A program made the position numbers and the translations under genes. Source: JADKAV01 sp041393775 (GTDB lineage Bacteria > Actinomycetota > Actinomycetes > S36-B12 > UBA10799). From it: DNA of 64,000 bases. The DNA lies in assembly GCA_041393775.1 (NCBI GenBank), contig JAWKJM010000009.1, positions 91,153 through 155,152 of the forward strand, in the 5' to 3' direction. This document shows positions 7,472 to 18,542 of the stretch, piece after piece. How positions within the stretch are numbered: position 1 is the stretch's first letter; each line of letters begins with the position of its first letter. Under the pieces are notes generated by a model. That model searched no databases and was not told where the DNA came from. It saw only the letters and a list, made by a program, of their open reading frames with translations.

Positions 7472-9031
7472 GTGTTCCGCTCGCTGATCCTGCGGTGGCG
7501 ACGTTCACTGACCTTCCGGGTCGTGGCCACCACCCTGCTGGCCGCAACAGTGCTGGTCGGAGTGAGTCTGGGCTATCTGCTGGTTCGTGTCACCAACGGC
7601 TTGGTCGATGCCAACACCAGCAAGTCCATCGCGGAGGCGAACGTGGGTCTTGCCGCCGCCCAGCAGGTGGTGCTGCAAGCCAGCGAATCCGGTCCACCCT
7701 CGCCCAGTGAGGGCCTGGCCGACTCCCTGATGAACTCGTTGGTGTCCAGCAACGCAACCGGCACGGCGTACGAGGTGCTGTTGCTGGACGGCTCGGCCGC
7801 GGTGGACACCATGCTTCCCGAGCGCGGGACGAATCTCGTGGAGGTCTCCAGTATCCCGGCGGCGATGCGTGCCCAGGTGCGCGCCGAGGGCCGCGAAGTG
7901 TGGACGTACACCACGATCGAATACGTCGGCCAGCCCAGCGAGCCGGGTCTGGTGGTCGGGGCACTCGTGCCGCTCGGGTCCGACGCGGCCTATGAGGTCT
8001 ATTACCTCTTCCCCTACGGCGAACTGCAGGGGACGTTGGATCTCGTGCGGTCCACGGCCTGGATCTCCGGAGTCCTGCTGGTGGGGCTGCTGGGACTTCT
8101 GATGTCGTTGATCGCCCGCCATGTCGTGCTCCCGGTCCGGCAGGCCGCGCGCACGGCGGAACTGTTGCGCGCCGGCCACCTGGAGCAACGACTGCCGGTC
8201 AGGGGCGAGGACGACCTGGCGGCCCTCGCGCTGGCCTTCAACGAGATGGCGGGATCCCTGCAGACCCAGATCAGACGGCTGGAGAACCTGTCCAGGCTGC
8301 AGCAGCGCTTCGTGTCCGACGTCTCCCACGAACTGCGCACCCCGCTGACCACGATCCGCATGGCGTCCGACGTCATCTACGAGCAGCGCGACGATATCCC
8401 CGCGTCGCTGCGGCGCACCAGCGAACTGCTCCACGACCAGCTCGACCGGTTCGAACTGCTGCTCAGCGACCTCCTGGAGATCAGCCGCTTCGATGCCGGC
8501 GCGGCGCAACTGGAGACCGAGTCGGTAGACCTTCGCGACGTGGTGGGCAACGCTGTGGTCACTGCACGACCCTTGGCCCAGTCCCGCGGCAGTGATATCG
8601 AGGTCCACGCGCCCGATCTGCCGACCATCGCCGACTGCGACCCGCGGCGCATCGAGCGGATCGTGCGCAACCTGTTGTCGAACGCGATCGAACACGGGCA
8701 GGGGCGCCCCATCGAGGTCCGGGTCGCTGCCGATGATGCGGTGGCCGCGATCTCCGTGAGAGATTACGGCCGCGGCCTGGATGACACAGACCTGGACCGG
8801 GTCTTCGACCGTTTCTGGCGCGCCGACCCATCCCGTGCGCGCACGCTCGGCGGGACCGGGCTCGGCCTGTCGATCGCGATGGAGGACACCCGCCTGCACG
8901 GGGGGCGGATGGCGGTGTGGGGTCGGCCCGGCCAGGGTGCGCTGTTCCGGCTGACGCTGCCCCGGGTGGCCGGTGGACCGCTGCCCACCACGTCGGTGTT
9001 GCCGCTGGACCCGACGGCGGTGGAAGTGTGA
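7472..9031 (+). CDS. mtrB: sensor histidine kinase MtrB
   Basis: Membrane histidine kinase, 519 residues, partner of MtrA. It has an N-terminal helix (about residues 12-35), an extracytoplasmic sensor domain, a second helix near 192-218, a HAMP region, a HisKA domain with SDVSHELRTPLTTIRMA (phospho-acceptor His286), and an ATPase domain with NLLSNAIEHG (N box), DYGRGL (G1) and GGTGLGLSIA (G2). Starts at GTG 7472; an upstream in-frame start would lie inside mtrA. The end overlaps lpqB by four bases (GTGA). Confidence 0.94.
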   Translation: MFRSLILRWRRSLTFRVVATTLLAATVLVGVSLGYLLVRVTNGLVDANTSKSIAEANVGLAAAQQVVLQASESGPPSPSEGLADSLMNSLVSSNATGTAYEVLLLDGSAAVDTMLPERGTNLVEVSSIPAAMRAQVRAEGREVWTYTTIEYVGQPSEPGLVVGALVPLGSDAAYEVYYLFPYGELQGTLDLVRSTAWISGVLLVGLLGLLMSLIARHVVLPVRQAARTAELLRAGHLEQRLPVRGEDDLAALALAFNEMAGSLQTQIRRLENLSRLQQRFVSDVSHELRTPLTTIRMASDVIYEQRDDIPASLRRTSELLHDQLDRFELLLSDLLEISRFDAGAAQLETESVDLRDVVGNAVVTARPLAQSRGSDIEVHAPDLPTIADCDPRRIERIVRNLLSNAIEHGQGRPIEVRVAADDAVAAISVRDYGRGLDDTDLDRVFDRFWRADPSRARTLGGTGLGLSIAMEDTRLHGGRMAVWGRPGQGALFRLTLPRVAGGPLPTTSVLPLDPTAVEV

Positions 9032-10704
9032 GCAGAACCCTGCGCTGGGCGGCGGCGGCGGCCTGCATGGCGACGCTGGCCGGTGGGTGTGCCCGGGTGC
9101 CCACCAGCGGCCCGGTCGTGGAGGTCGACCAGTCCGTCCCGGAGATCGGGTCCAGCCGGTTCGTCAGGGCGCTGGCCCGGCCGCCTCACGACGGCATGTC
9201 CCAGGACGAGGTGGTGCGGGGTTTCCTCAACGCGGCGTCCGGCTTCGAAGACGGTCACGCCGTTGCCCGGCAGTACCTCACGGCGGAGGCGGCACGCTCC
9301 TGGGACGCGGAAGCAGGGGTCCAGGTCTACGGCAACGACACGGAATCGCTGACCGACGTCGACGAGCACACGGTGCGGATGACGGCCGACGAAGTGGCGC
9401 TCATCTCCGATCGAAAGCAGTACGCCCCGGTGGAACCCGGCTCGGTCCTGACCCAGGACTTCAGCCTGGTCCAGCAAGGTGGGCAATGGCGGATCAGTAG
9501 CCCGCCGCCGGGTCTGCTGCTGTCGCGGGCGGCCGTCGAGCGCTCGTATCGGGAGTTCCAGACGTACTTCATCGCCCGGCCCGGTGGGATCCTGGCGCCC
9601 AACCCGGTCCTGTTCGCCAGTAGTCAGCGGGATGTGACCGAAGACCTGATCCGCTCGCTGCTGGCAGGCCCCGGTGCGTGGCTGGACCCGGCGGTGACCA
9701 GTGGCTTCCCGGTCGGCACCGAGTTGAACTCGGCCACGGTGACCGACGGTATCGCGCGCATCGACCTCAGCGCGCCCGCGATGCAGGCCGACGATCTGGG
9801 CCGTCAGCAACTGTCCGCCCAACTGGTATGGACGCTGCGGCAGGTCGCGGGAGTGCGAGCAGTAGTGATCACGGTCGATGGCCAACCGCTGGCCGTGCCC
9901 GGCATCGATCCCATCCAGCCCCGTACCGCCTGGGCCGATTTCGATCCGGACGGCCTGCCGGCCGGGGCTCCCTGGTATTTGACGCGTTCTGGTGCGGTGC
10001 TGGCGATGGACGCCGCGAACCTGGCCGTTCCCGCTGCGGGCGCCGCCGGTGTCGGCCGGCCGAAAGTCGCGCGCCCTCTGGTCAGCCTGGATCAGACATC
10101 CGTGGCCGCCACCGATCCGTCAGGGCAACTGCTGACAGCCCAGCTCGATGAAGGTTCGCGGTGGGCACGAGCTCTGACCAGCGGCAAGAGTGCGGGCGGT
10201 TCGTGGGACCGCACGGGCCTGCTGTGGCTGCCGGACAAGAACGGCGTTCAAGCGGTCAATGCGCTCGGAACGCAGAAGGTCCGGATCAGCCTGGACGACG
10301 TGCGGTCGGTGCAGATCTCCCGCGACGGATCCCGCGCCCTCGTGATCGCCGGCCCCAAGGACGCGGCGGCCGCGTATCTGCTGCGGATGGATCGCACGAC
10401 CGGGCCTGCGCATCCGTCCCGTCCTCGTCTGGTGTCCGCCGGCCCGGTTCTGGCCGGGGTATGGGTGAATGCCACGGAGGTCGCTTTGCTGACCAAGCAG
10501 ACCGGGCAGCCCGCACAGGTGGCGACCGTCGATCTCGGGCTCTTCTCCGTACACCAGCTCGCGGGTCCGCCGCGTGCCCGAAGCGTGGCCGCGGCGCCGG
10601 ACCGACCGCTGTTGTCAGGAACCGCGGACGGCCAGATATGGCAGTTCAACGGCAGCACCTGGGTCCCCCTGGCCCCCGGCCGGCAGCCGAGGTACCCGGG
10701 CTGA
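9028..10704 (+). CDS. lpqB: lipoprotein LpqB
   Basis: Secreted lipoprotein of 558 residues; in mycobacteria LpqB interacts with the extracellular domain of MtrB and tunes MtrA signalling. The signal peptide ends in the lipobox LAGGC with Cys21 as the lipidation site. A GerMN domain (about residues 200-300, with FVARPGG-type and SAQLVWTLRQVAGVRAVVI segments) is followed by a C-terminal beta-propeller-like region. The start GTG 9028 overlaps the mtrB stop; the longer reading from 8917 lacks the signal peptide at its N-terminus and lies inside mtrB. Confidence 0.92.
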   Translation: MSRTLRWAAAAACMATLAGGCARVPTSGPVVEVDQSVPEIGSSRFVRALARPPHDGMSQDEVVRGFLNAASGFEDGHAVARQYLTAEAARSWDAEAGVQVYGNDTESLTDVDEHTVRMTADEVALISDRKQYAPVEPGSVLTQDFSLVQQGGQWRISSPPPGLLLSRAAVERSYREFQTYFIARPGGILAPNPVLFASSQRDVTEDLIRSLLAGPGAWLDPAVTSGFPVGTELNSATVTDGIARIDLSAPAMQADDLGRQQLSAQLVWTLRQVAGVRAVVITVDGQPLAVPGIDPIQPRTAWADFDPDGLPAGAPWYLTRSGAVLAMDAANLAVPAAGAAGVGRPKVARPLVSLDQTSVAATDPSGQLLTAQLDEGSRWARALTSGKSAGGSWDRTGLLWLPDKNGVQAVNALGTQKVRISLDDVRSVQISRDGSRALVIAGPKDAAAAYLLRMDRTTGPAHPSRPRLVSAGPVLAGVWVNATEVALLTKQTGQPAQVATVDLGLFSVHQLAGPPRARSVAAAPDRPLLSGTADGQIWQFNGSTWVPLAPGRQPRYPG

Positions 10705-10945
10705 CGCCAGGCGCTCGCGGTTCACCGTGGCGACCGGCCCTCAGGCCGCGACCGGGGATGGTCCGCTTCGAGCATCCGGCGATCCGAGGAGCTTCGTGAT
10801 GCGAGGCCTGAACCCCGCTGCCGGCGATCGTCACTGCGTCCGTCGCAGCGTCACTGCGACCTGGTCGCTGGATCTGAATCCCGCTTGTCCACCGATTCCG
10901 CCGACGTCTTCCCGGACCGCCTCGCCCGCGGCAGGCTTGGGGATC

Positions 10946-11575
10946 ATGAGCGCGACCTGGTGGGACGCTGCCGCGTCGCTGTTCCTCGGCTCGTCCTGCG
11001 TGGGCTGTCAGAGACCAGGACGGCCTTGGTGTGTGCAGTGCGGTGCGGAACTGGAGTCGGCGGTGGACCCGATGGTGCTCGGGGTGGATCCACCGGTCGT
11101 TGTCTCGTGCCACTATCAGGGTTGCGTGCCGGACGCCATCGTCGGCTTCAAGGACCGTGGGCTGCGCGGATTGAGGCCCCTGCTCGGTGGTGCGCTGGCT
11201 GCCGGGGTGCTCACGGCGCTGGACGTGGGAGCGCATGCCTCGATGATCGTGCCGGCCGCCTCCGCAGCCGCCGCAGTGCGTCGGCGCGGCTTCGACCATA
11301 TGTGGGACCTGGCCCGGGTCTGCGCCGACTCGACGGCTTTGACACCGGCGCGACTGTTGCGCTCCCAGCGACGGGCCGACCAGGCCGGGCTGTCGTTCGC
11401 CGCTCGCCGAGTCAACGTCCGAGGCAGTATGCGGGCGACCGGGAAGGGTGCCGGATCGGTGATCGTGGTCGATGACGTGCGCACCTCGGGAGCCACTTTG
11501 GCCGAGTGCGAGCGCGCGTTGGGTACAGCCGGTTACACGGTGGTAGCACACGTGGTCATTGCGGCCTCGATCTGA
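10946..11575 (+). CDS. ComF family phosphoribosyltransferase-like protein
   Basis: A 209-residue ComF-type protein. The N-terminus has a four-cysteine zinc-binding pattern (Cys18, Cys21, Cys29, Cys32). The C-terminal half is a type-I phosphoribosyltransferase fold with the PRPP loop VIVVDDVRTSGATLAE. Relatives act in DNA uptake or recombination in naturally competent bacteria; in actinobacteria the role is unknown. ATG 10946 places the zinc motif at the usual distance. The frame is open further upstream (an ATG at 10799), but those residues do not look like the family. The 10705-10945 gap shows no other gene. Confidence 0.85.
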   Translation: MSATWWDAAASLFLGSSCVGCQRPGRPWCVQCGAELESAVDPMVLGVDPPVVVSCHYQGCVPDAIVGFKDRGLRGLRPLLGGALAAGVLTALDVGAHASMIVPAASAAAAVRRRGFDHMWDLARVCADSTALTPARLLRSQRRADQAGLSFAARRVNVRGSMRATGKGAGSVIVVDDVRTSGATLAECERALGTAGYTVVAHVVIAASI

Positions 11576-11656
11576 CGACCCGGCGAGCACGATGCGGCGG
11601 CTAAGAGTTAGCGTGAACGTGTCCGAGGCCTATTCGGCACACTAAGGAGGACTCTT

Positions 11657-12307
11657 GTGAGTGACGTCGCTGAGATCGTGGTGCACGGCCGACACCTGGA
11701 TGTGTCGCGGCGATTCCGCGAGCACGTCCACAACAAACTGGAGCGAATCGACAAGTTCGGGATCCCGCTTCGCCGGGTCGATGTCGAAGTATCCAAGGAA
11801 GGCAATCCCCGGCTCGCCGACCGGGCGTTCGAAGTGGAACTGACCACGCGCGCCAACGGGGCGGTCATTCGCGCAGAGGCCGCCGCTTCCGACAAGTACG
11901 CCGCGTTGGACATCGCCTATGGCCGCCTGGAACAGAGGCTGCGCCGCGCCGCGGACAAGAATCGGTACCACCGACACGGCGCCGAGGCCGTCCGCAGCCC
12001 CCGGGCGACCGGTTTCGACAATCTGGAGACCCCCGCTGGCGAGACCGATTCGGGTCACGGAGAACCCGAGGAAGAGACCGTCTGGGAGCAGGGCCCGGTC
12101 GTGGTCCGGGAGAAGAGTCACGAGACCGTGCCCATGACGGTCGAGCAGGCGGTCACCGAGATGGAGATGGTCGGTCACGACTTCTTCTTGTTCATCGAGG
12201 AGACTTCCGGGGATCCCGTGGTGGTGTACCGCCGTCGCGGATTCGACTACGGACTGCTGCGCGTGCACACGGCTGAAGACGACGAGCGGGCCGAGGAGTC
12301 GGCCTGA
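11657..12307 (+). CDS. hpf: ribosome hibernation-promoting factor, long form
   Basis: Ribosome-associated factor of 216 residues that dimerises 70S ribosomes into inactive 100S particles during slow growth. The N-terminal S30AE/RaiA domain begins IVVHGRHLDVSRRFREHV and runs to about residue 100. A charged linker leads to a C-terminal dimerisation domain, VREKSHETVPMTVEQAVTEMEMVGHDFFLFIEE...VVYRRRGFDYGLL. A strong AAGGAGG lies 6-7 bases before GTG 11657. It overlaps the following regulator gene. Confidence 0.94.
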   Translation: MSDVAEIVVHGRHLDVSRRFREHVHNKLERIDKFGIPLRRVDVEVSKEGNPRLADRAFEVELTTRANGAVIRAEAAASDKYAALDIAYGRLEQRLRRAADKNRYHRHGAEAVRSPRATGFDNLETPAGETDSGHGEPEEETVWEQGPVVVREKSHETVPMTVEQAVTEMEMVGHDFFLFIEETSGDPVVVYRRRGFDYGLLRVHTAEDDERAEESA

Positions 12308-12900
12308 CCGCAGACGCCTGGCGCACGGTCGTCGTCGACCCAGAACCCGTCTTCGCGCAAGGGGTGGTCGCCACCCTTTCCGGAACGATGTCTCCGGATC
12401 CTGTGCTGTGGCGGTGGGGGTCATCGATCGCCTGGCCGGGCACAACGGGTGCTGCGATCATCGGTGTGCGGCGCCACGTCGCGGCCGATGCCGAGGTGGT
12501 GCTCGAGGCTCTGCAGTCGGGCACGCCATCGATCGTGCTGGGTGTGCCCTCGTCCGAGCGGGCCGTGGTCGACTTGTTGCGCGCCGGTGCCAAAGAGGTG
12601 CTCGCCCGCGACTGTTCGCCAGCGGACCTGATCCACGCCGTGCACACCCTGCGCCGCCACCAGCCGGCCCCGCGCCGTACCTCTCGCTCCAGTCCCACCG
12701 AACCGACCGCCCGCGAACTCGAGGTCACCGCGTTGCTGGCCCAGGGGATGAGCAATCGGCAGATCGCCGCGATGTTGTTCATCAGTGAACACACTGTCCG
12801 CAACCACCTCGGACACGTGTTCGCGAAGTTGGGGGTGTCCTCGCGCACCCAAGCCGTCGTCCGGGCGGGGCAGTTGGGCTGGCTGCGGCTGCCGGGCTAG
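12304..12900 (+). CDS. LuxR/NarL-type response regulator-like protein
   Basis: Transcription regulator with a C-terminal LuxR HTH, TARELEVTALLAQGMSNRQI...ISEHTVRNHLGHVFAKLG. The N-terminal part resembles a degenerate receiver domain (VVVDPEPVFAQGVVATL, then IVLGVPSSERAVVDLLRAGAKEVLARDCSPADL). It lacks a clear phospho-acceptor aspartate, so activity is probably independent of phosphorylation. Starting at GTG 12364 would remove the first receiver strand. The only upstream in-frame start-like codon is CTG 12304, overlapping the hpf stop as CTGA. I favour that start, giving 198 residues. It probably forms an operon with hpf. Confidence 0.7.
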   Translation: MTADAWRTVVVDPEPVFAQGVVATLSGTMSPDPVLWRWGSSIAWPGTTGAAIIGVRRHVAADAEVVLEALQSGTPSIVLGVPSSERAVVDLLRAGAKEVLARDCSPADLIHAVHTLRRHQPAPRRTSRSSPTEPTARELEVTALLAQGMSNRQIAAMLFISEHTVRNHLGHVFAKLGVSSRTQAVVRAGQLGWLRLPG

Positions 12901-12943
12901 CCGAGGCTGATCCGTCCGGCTACCCAATGCGGCGTACGAACCC

Positions 12944-13060
12944 TGTGTGATGAAGTTGCGTGGTCCAACTCTGGGTTGTGACGAAGGTGCGCGGTCCGAA
13001 CGGCGCGGACCGCGCACCTTCGTTACACACCGCCGGGACGGGCCGCACCTTCGTCACAAT
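12944..13060. repeat. R2 nested palindrome, copy 1 (inverted orientation)
   Basis: Lies between a plus-strand and a minus-strand gene. The inner palindrome 12977-13027 has about 21-base arms (ACGAAGGTGCGCGGTCC and its complement) with one mismatch. Outer arms are TGTGATGAAGTTGCG and GCACCTTCGTCACA. The left/right asymmetry (GTTACA on the right) shows it is inverted relative to the other seven copies. Confidence 0.85.
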
Positions 13061-13086
13061 CGTCCCGTGCGCCAGCTCAGCGACGC

Positions 13087-13881
13087 CTAGACCCAGCCCC
13101 GCGGCATCGGCTCGTCGGTCACATGCCACCCCTTGGCCCCGAGGTAGCGCCTTGCCGCGGCCACCGCCGCATCCGGGGCGTCGAAGTGGGCGACGTGCAC
13201 GCCGGCCACGGACTTGACGGCGAACACGTAGCCGCTGTCGACGCCGCCCACGGCGGTGCGGGCGACCCATGTCGCGACCGCACTGCTGGCCACCGGTCGC
13301 AGCGCCGCCGGGACGTCGCCCGTCTCGACCGGCTGCAGTTGCCAGTCGCCGGCCACGAGTTCCGGGGTGTCCACCGGCGCGGTCCAGCCCCCGATCACGA
13401 CGTCCACGAGGTGGCCGCGCTGGATCAGACCGCGGCGCCGATAGCCCTCTATGGTGAAGCCGGCCTTCTGCGCCACCCGCACGGATGCCTCGTTGCCCGC
13501 CAGCGCCTCCCAGTTGATCCGCTGATAGCCCGCAGCGGCCAACTCGTCCCGCACAGCGATCAAAGCGGCCGTCGCGACCCCCCGGTCGCGCGCCCACGAG
13601 GCGACCCAGTACCCCACATCGGCGACCGGGCCCGGCTCGGCCGTCCGGGTGTTCCGCACCCCGATCACCCCGGCCAGGCCGTCGACGTCGATCGCCCACA
13701 CGCGGTCGTCTCCGCCGCGTGAGGTGATGAAGTCCTGTGCGTCTTCGCGGCGGTAGGGGTGCGGGATCTGCGTCCACCGCGCGACCTCCGGGTCCGAGCA
13801 GGCCCGTGCAATGGGATCGGCGTCATCGGCGTGCAGGGGTCGGAGTATGCCCGCAGCGAAGTCCAGGGTGGGTTGGATCAC
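13087..13881 (-). CDS. GNAT family N-acetyltransferase with C-terminal extension
   Basis: A 264-residue protein. Residues 10-180 form a RimJ/RimL-type acetyltransferase: ILRPLHADDADPIARACSDPEVARW, VGYWVASWARDRGVATAALIAV (acetyl-CoA binding) and NEASVRVAQKAGFTIEGYRRRG. About 80 further residues form a separate small domain of unknown type. Substrate unknown; relatives acetylate protein N-termini or small amines. GTG start at 13881. It is divergent from secA, whose start is 41 bases away, so their promoters share this short gap. Confidence 0.82.
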   Translation of the reverse strand: MIQPTLDFAAGILRPLHADDADPIARACSDPEVARWTQIPHPYRREDAQDFITSRGGDDRVWAIDVDGLAGVIGVRNTRTAEPGPVADVGYWVASWARDRGVATAALIAVRDELAAAGYQRINWEALAGNEASVRVAQKAGFTIEGYRRRGLIQRGHLVDVVIGGWTAPVDTPELVAGDWQLQPVETGDVPAALRPVASSAVATWVARTAVGGVDSGYVFAVKSVAGVHVAHFDAPDAAVAAARRYLGAKGWHVTDEPMPRGWV

Positions 13882-13910
13882 GACCCCATCCCACCACTGG
13901 CACTGTCACG

Positions 13911-13916
13911 TACCAT
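13911..13916 (+). promoter_or_regulatory. -10-like hexamer before secA
   Basis: TACCAT lies 6 bases before the secA GTG (13923), consistent with a leaderless transcript. The -35 region would overlap the divergent GNAT start; no clear -35 match is visible. Confidence 0.35.
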
Positions 13917-13922
13917 GCACAT

Positions 13923-16700
<2,778 letters not shown>

Positions 16701-16781
16701 ACTTGGCGACACCCGGTCCGACGTCGCCGCGGACGGACTCAGCGGGACCGTCTCGTGGGAAGCCGCCGCCGTGCGGGAGCC

Positions 16782-16867
16782 GGGTTCCGGTTAGGTTCGC
16801 GGGTTCCGGTTAGGCCTTTGCGGGGGCAGAAGGCCGAACGGGAACGGCAAGGCCGAACGGGAACGGC
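16782..16867. repeat. short tandem repeats and possible terminator after secA
   Basis: GGGTTCCGGTTAGG occurs at 16782 and 16801, then a 19-base unit (AAGGCCGAACGGGAACGGC) is exactly tandem at 16830-16848 and 16849-16867. The second GGTTCCGGTTAGGCC unit is a near inverted complement of GGCCGAACGGGAAC, so the segment can fold into a hairpin. This could act as the secA terminator, but no T-run follows. With R1 copy B it fills the gap from 16701 to 17292. Confidence 0.5.
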
Positions 16868-16917
16868 AAGGCCGAGAGTCAGCGCTTGCTTGAGTGAGGC
16901 TAGACAACGTTCACGGC

Positions 16918-17175
16918 GTTAGTCGTCCATGGCCGTGGTCGACCGCGGCGTTCAGGCGGGGAAATGCCGGGCGGAAACCGCTCGGGTTAGAGAACGTGCA
17001 CGAGGTTAGAGAAGCCACACGTTCGTTCACTAACCTCGTGCACGTTCTCTAACCTCGCGACCATTCTCTAACCTCGCGGCCCACTTCTGTGGCGACCGCG
17101 TACACGAGCCATTTTCGCACTAGAGAACGCACGCGTGCATTCACCAACCTCGTGCACGTTCTCTAACCTCGCTGC
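16918..17175 (+). repeat. R1 hairpin element, copy B
   Basis: Same orientation as copy A. After the leader (GTTCAGGCGGGGAAATGCCG) there is one long hairpin, arms 16985-17013 and 17026-17054 (29 bases, one mismatch), with a 12-base loop GCCACACGTTCG. A second hairpin (about 17119-17172) keeps the right arm and outer left arm but has lost the central left-arm and loop-proximal part, so it reads as a deletion derivative. It sits between the convergent secA and Rv3235-like genes. Confidence 0.85.
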
Positions 17176-17292
17176 CAATGGCGCGTTCGGCTCACCTCGC
17201 CCTGTTGGCGGTGTGACGTGTGATGAGACTCGTGCAGTTGCGGCCAGACCCGAATGCCCAGACCGGGTCGGGCCGACTCTTTGGCGGACGCC

Positions 17293-17718
17293 CTACAGCA
17301 CCAGAACGCACACGCACCGCCAGCGATCACGACGGCGGTGCAGGCGCAGCGCCACGGCACGGGTCCGCTGGGGGCAGCCGACCACGGCGGCGACCTCGAT
17401 GCTGTCCTCGCCAAGCGGTTGTGACCGCAAGGAGATGACCTTCCCTGCCCGTAGGCGATCATCGGGATCCGGGCGGCGCAGGGCTTGATAGACGACTGGC
17501 GAGAGCGAGTTGACTAGGGTGCTCGCAGCCCGCTGCCCCGCCAGGACTTCGACGACGGACTGGGTGAACCGTTCGATCCAGCGCTGGTCCGGCCCGCTAT
17601 TCGCCTGCTTCGCGACCGGAAGCAGGCGCAGGTGACGCTGTCGGGGTGGCTGCGGTGCGGGCTTCCAGGTGTCGACGGCAAAGGCGATGGCGTTGGATGC
17701 GATATTCATGGGTTTCAC
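17293..17718 (-). CDS. Rv3235 family protein
   Basis: A 141-residue protein of the actinobacterial Rv3235 family, function unknown. The conserved core is RWIERFTQSVVEVLAGQRAASTLVNSLSPVVYQALRRP, followed by a beta-rich part with VVGCPQRTRAVALRL and RWRCVCVLVL. The neighbouring secA gene is the usual context in related genomes. Start is GTG 17718 or ATG 17709; neither has a strong ribosome-binding site. It is convergent with secA across the R1 element and divergent from the next gene. Confidence 0.75.
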   Translation of the reverse strand: MKPMNIASNAIAFAVDTWKPAPQPPRQRHLRLLPVAKQANSGPDQRWIERFTQSVVEVLAGQRAASTLVNSLSPVVYQALRRPDPDDRLRAGKVISLRSQPLGEDSIEVAAVVGCPQRTRAVALRLHRRRDRWRCVCVLVL

Positions 17719-17793
17719 TTACGTTCGTTTGAATGTGTTTGATGTTGTTTAAACACGATCATAGGGTGGTCCGCCGACCCCCGGGTACGCTCT

Positions 17794-18297
17794 GTGGATA
17801 TGGAGCGGGATTGGTCCGATCTGACCGAGATCGAGATGCGGGCGACCGCTCTGGACCGACTGGACCTGCACTTCGAGCACCAGGACGCACTGCAGGTCGA
17901 AAGAGGTTCGTGGCGACTCACGGACCACCTGCGGCGGTTCTCCCGCCTCGAGGTGCAGATCGGGGGACGCACCTGGAGCGAGCCACTGCTTGCCGTGGGG
18001 GACGACTGGGTCGCGCTCGAGACCGCGGTGATCCGGGTCTCGGCATGCGTCCGGATCCGGCCGCTGGGCACAGGCGCGTCCATCGAGTCCGTGCCGATCA
18101 GTTTCCGGCAGCAGGTGCGTCAGATGGCCGGACGGATTCCCCGCGAACTGGTAGATGTCACAGGGGACTCACAGGTCGTGATGATCGACTGGGTGGCAGC
18201 GGACTTCCTGCAGGCGCGGGTCGCTGGTGCTGCCACCCTGGTGCCGCTAGGGCAGGTCGCGGGCGTGCTCGGCCGATTCGACCTGGTCACTGGCTAG
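17794..18297 (+). CDS. conserved actinobacterial protein of unknown function
   Basis: A 167-residue protein without a signal peptide or membrane segment. The sequence alternates hydrophobic strands and charged residues (RLEVQIGGRTWSEPLLAVGDDWVALETAVIRV, VVMIDWVAADFLQARV) and looks beta-rich. I cannot assign a family. Starts at GTG 17794 or ATG 17800. The last 51 bases overlap the convergent HTH gene. It lies with the Rv3235-like, BldC-like and Ssd-like genes, so a role in cell-cycle or envelope regulation is possible, but that is context only. Confidence 0.65.
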   Translation: MDMERDWSDLTEIEMRATALDRLDLHFEHQDALQVERGSWRLTDHLRRFSRLEVQIGGRTWSEPLLAVGDDWVALETAVIRVSACVRIRPLGTGASIESVPISFRQQVRQMAGRIPRELVDVTGDSQVVMIDWVAADFLQARVAGAATLVPLGQVAGVLGRFDLVTG

Positions 18298-18498
18298 TAG
18301 CGCTGCAGTCTGCTCGTAGGCGCGCTCGATGTATGCCTCCAGTTCGGTGGCCTCCACCCGCCACTGACCCCGGCCGCCTACCTTGATGGCTCGCAGGTCA
18401 CCGCTGCGGACCAGGGCGTAGGTCTGGGCAGCGGAGATGTTGAGCGTCTCGGCGACGTCGGCCAGGGTGAGGAACCGCACGGGCCGATCCTCCCACAT
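18247..18498 (-). CDS. BldC-like helix-turn-helix DNA-binding protein
   Basis: An 83-residue MerR/excisionase-type HTH protein. VRFLTLADVAETLNISAAQTYALVRSGDLRAIKVGGRGQWRVEATELEAYIERAY matches the small BldC-like family: a helix-turn-helix followed by a wing. Such proteins act as developmental or cell-division regulators in actinobacteria. ATG 18498 gives the full frame; GTG 18480 (MRFLTLADV) is equally plausible because relatives begin near there. The 3' end overlaps the convergent gene. It is divergent from the Ssd-like gene, 44 bases away. Confidence 0.8.
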   Translation of the reverse strand: MWEDRPVRFLTLADVAETLNISAAQTYALVRSGDLRAIKVGGRGQWRVEATELEAYIERAYEQTAALLASDQVESAEHARDLP

Positions 18499-18542
18499 CG
18501 CATAATGGTCCAGTACCCGCTCGCAGACATCCTGGGGAAAAC

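Noticed and set aside
13737..13922. N-terminal extension of SecA
   Set aside because: The frame is open, but the extra residues overlap the divergent GNAT gene and do not resemble SecA; GTG 13923 gives the family start.
17135..17488. Plus-strand frame of 117 codons after secA
   Set aside because: It begins inside the R1 repeat and is antisense to the Rv3235-like gene, which has a recognisable family pattern.
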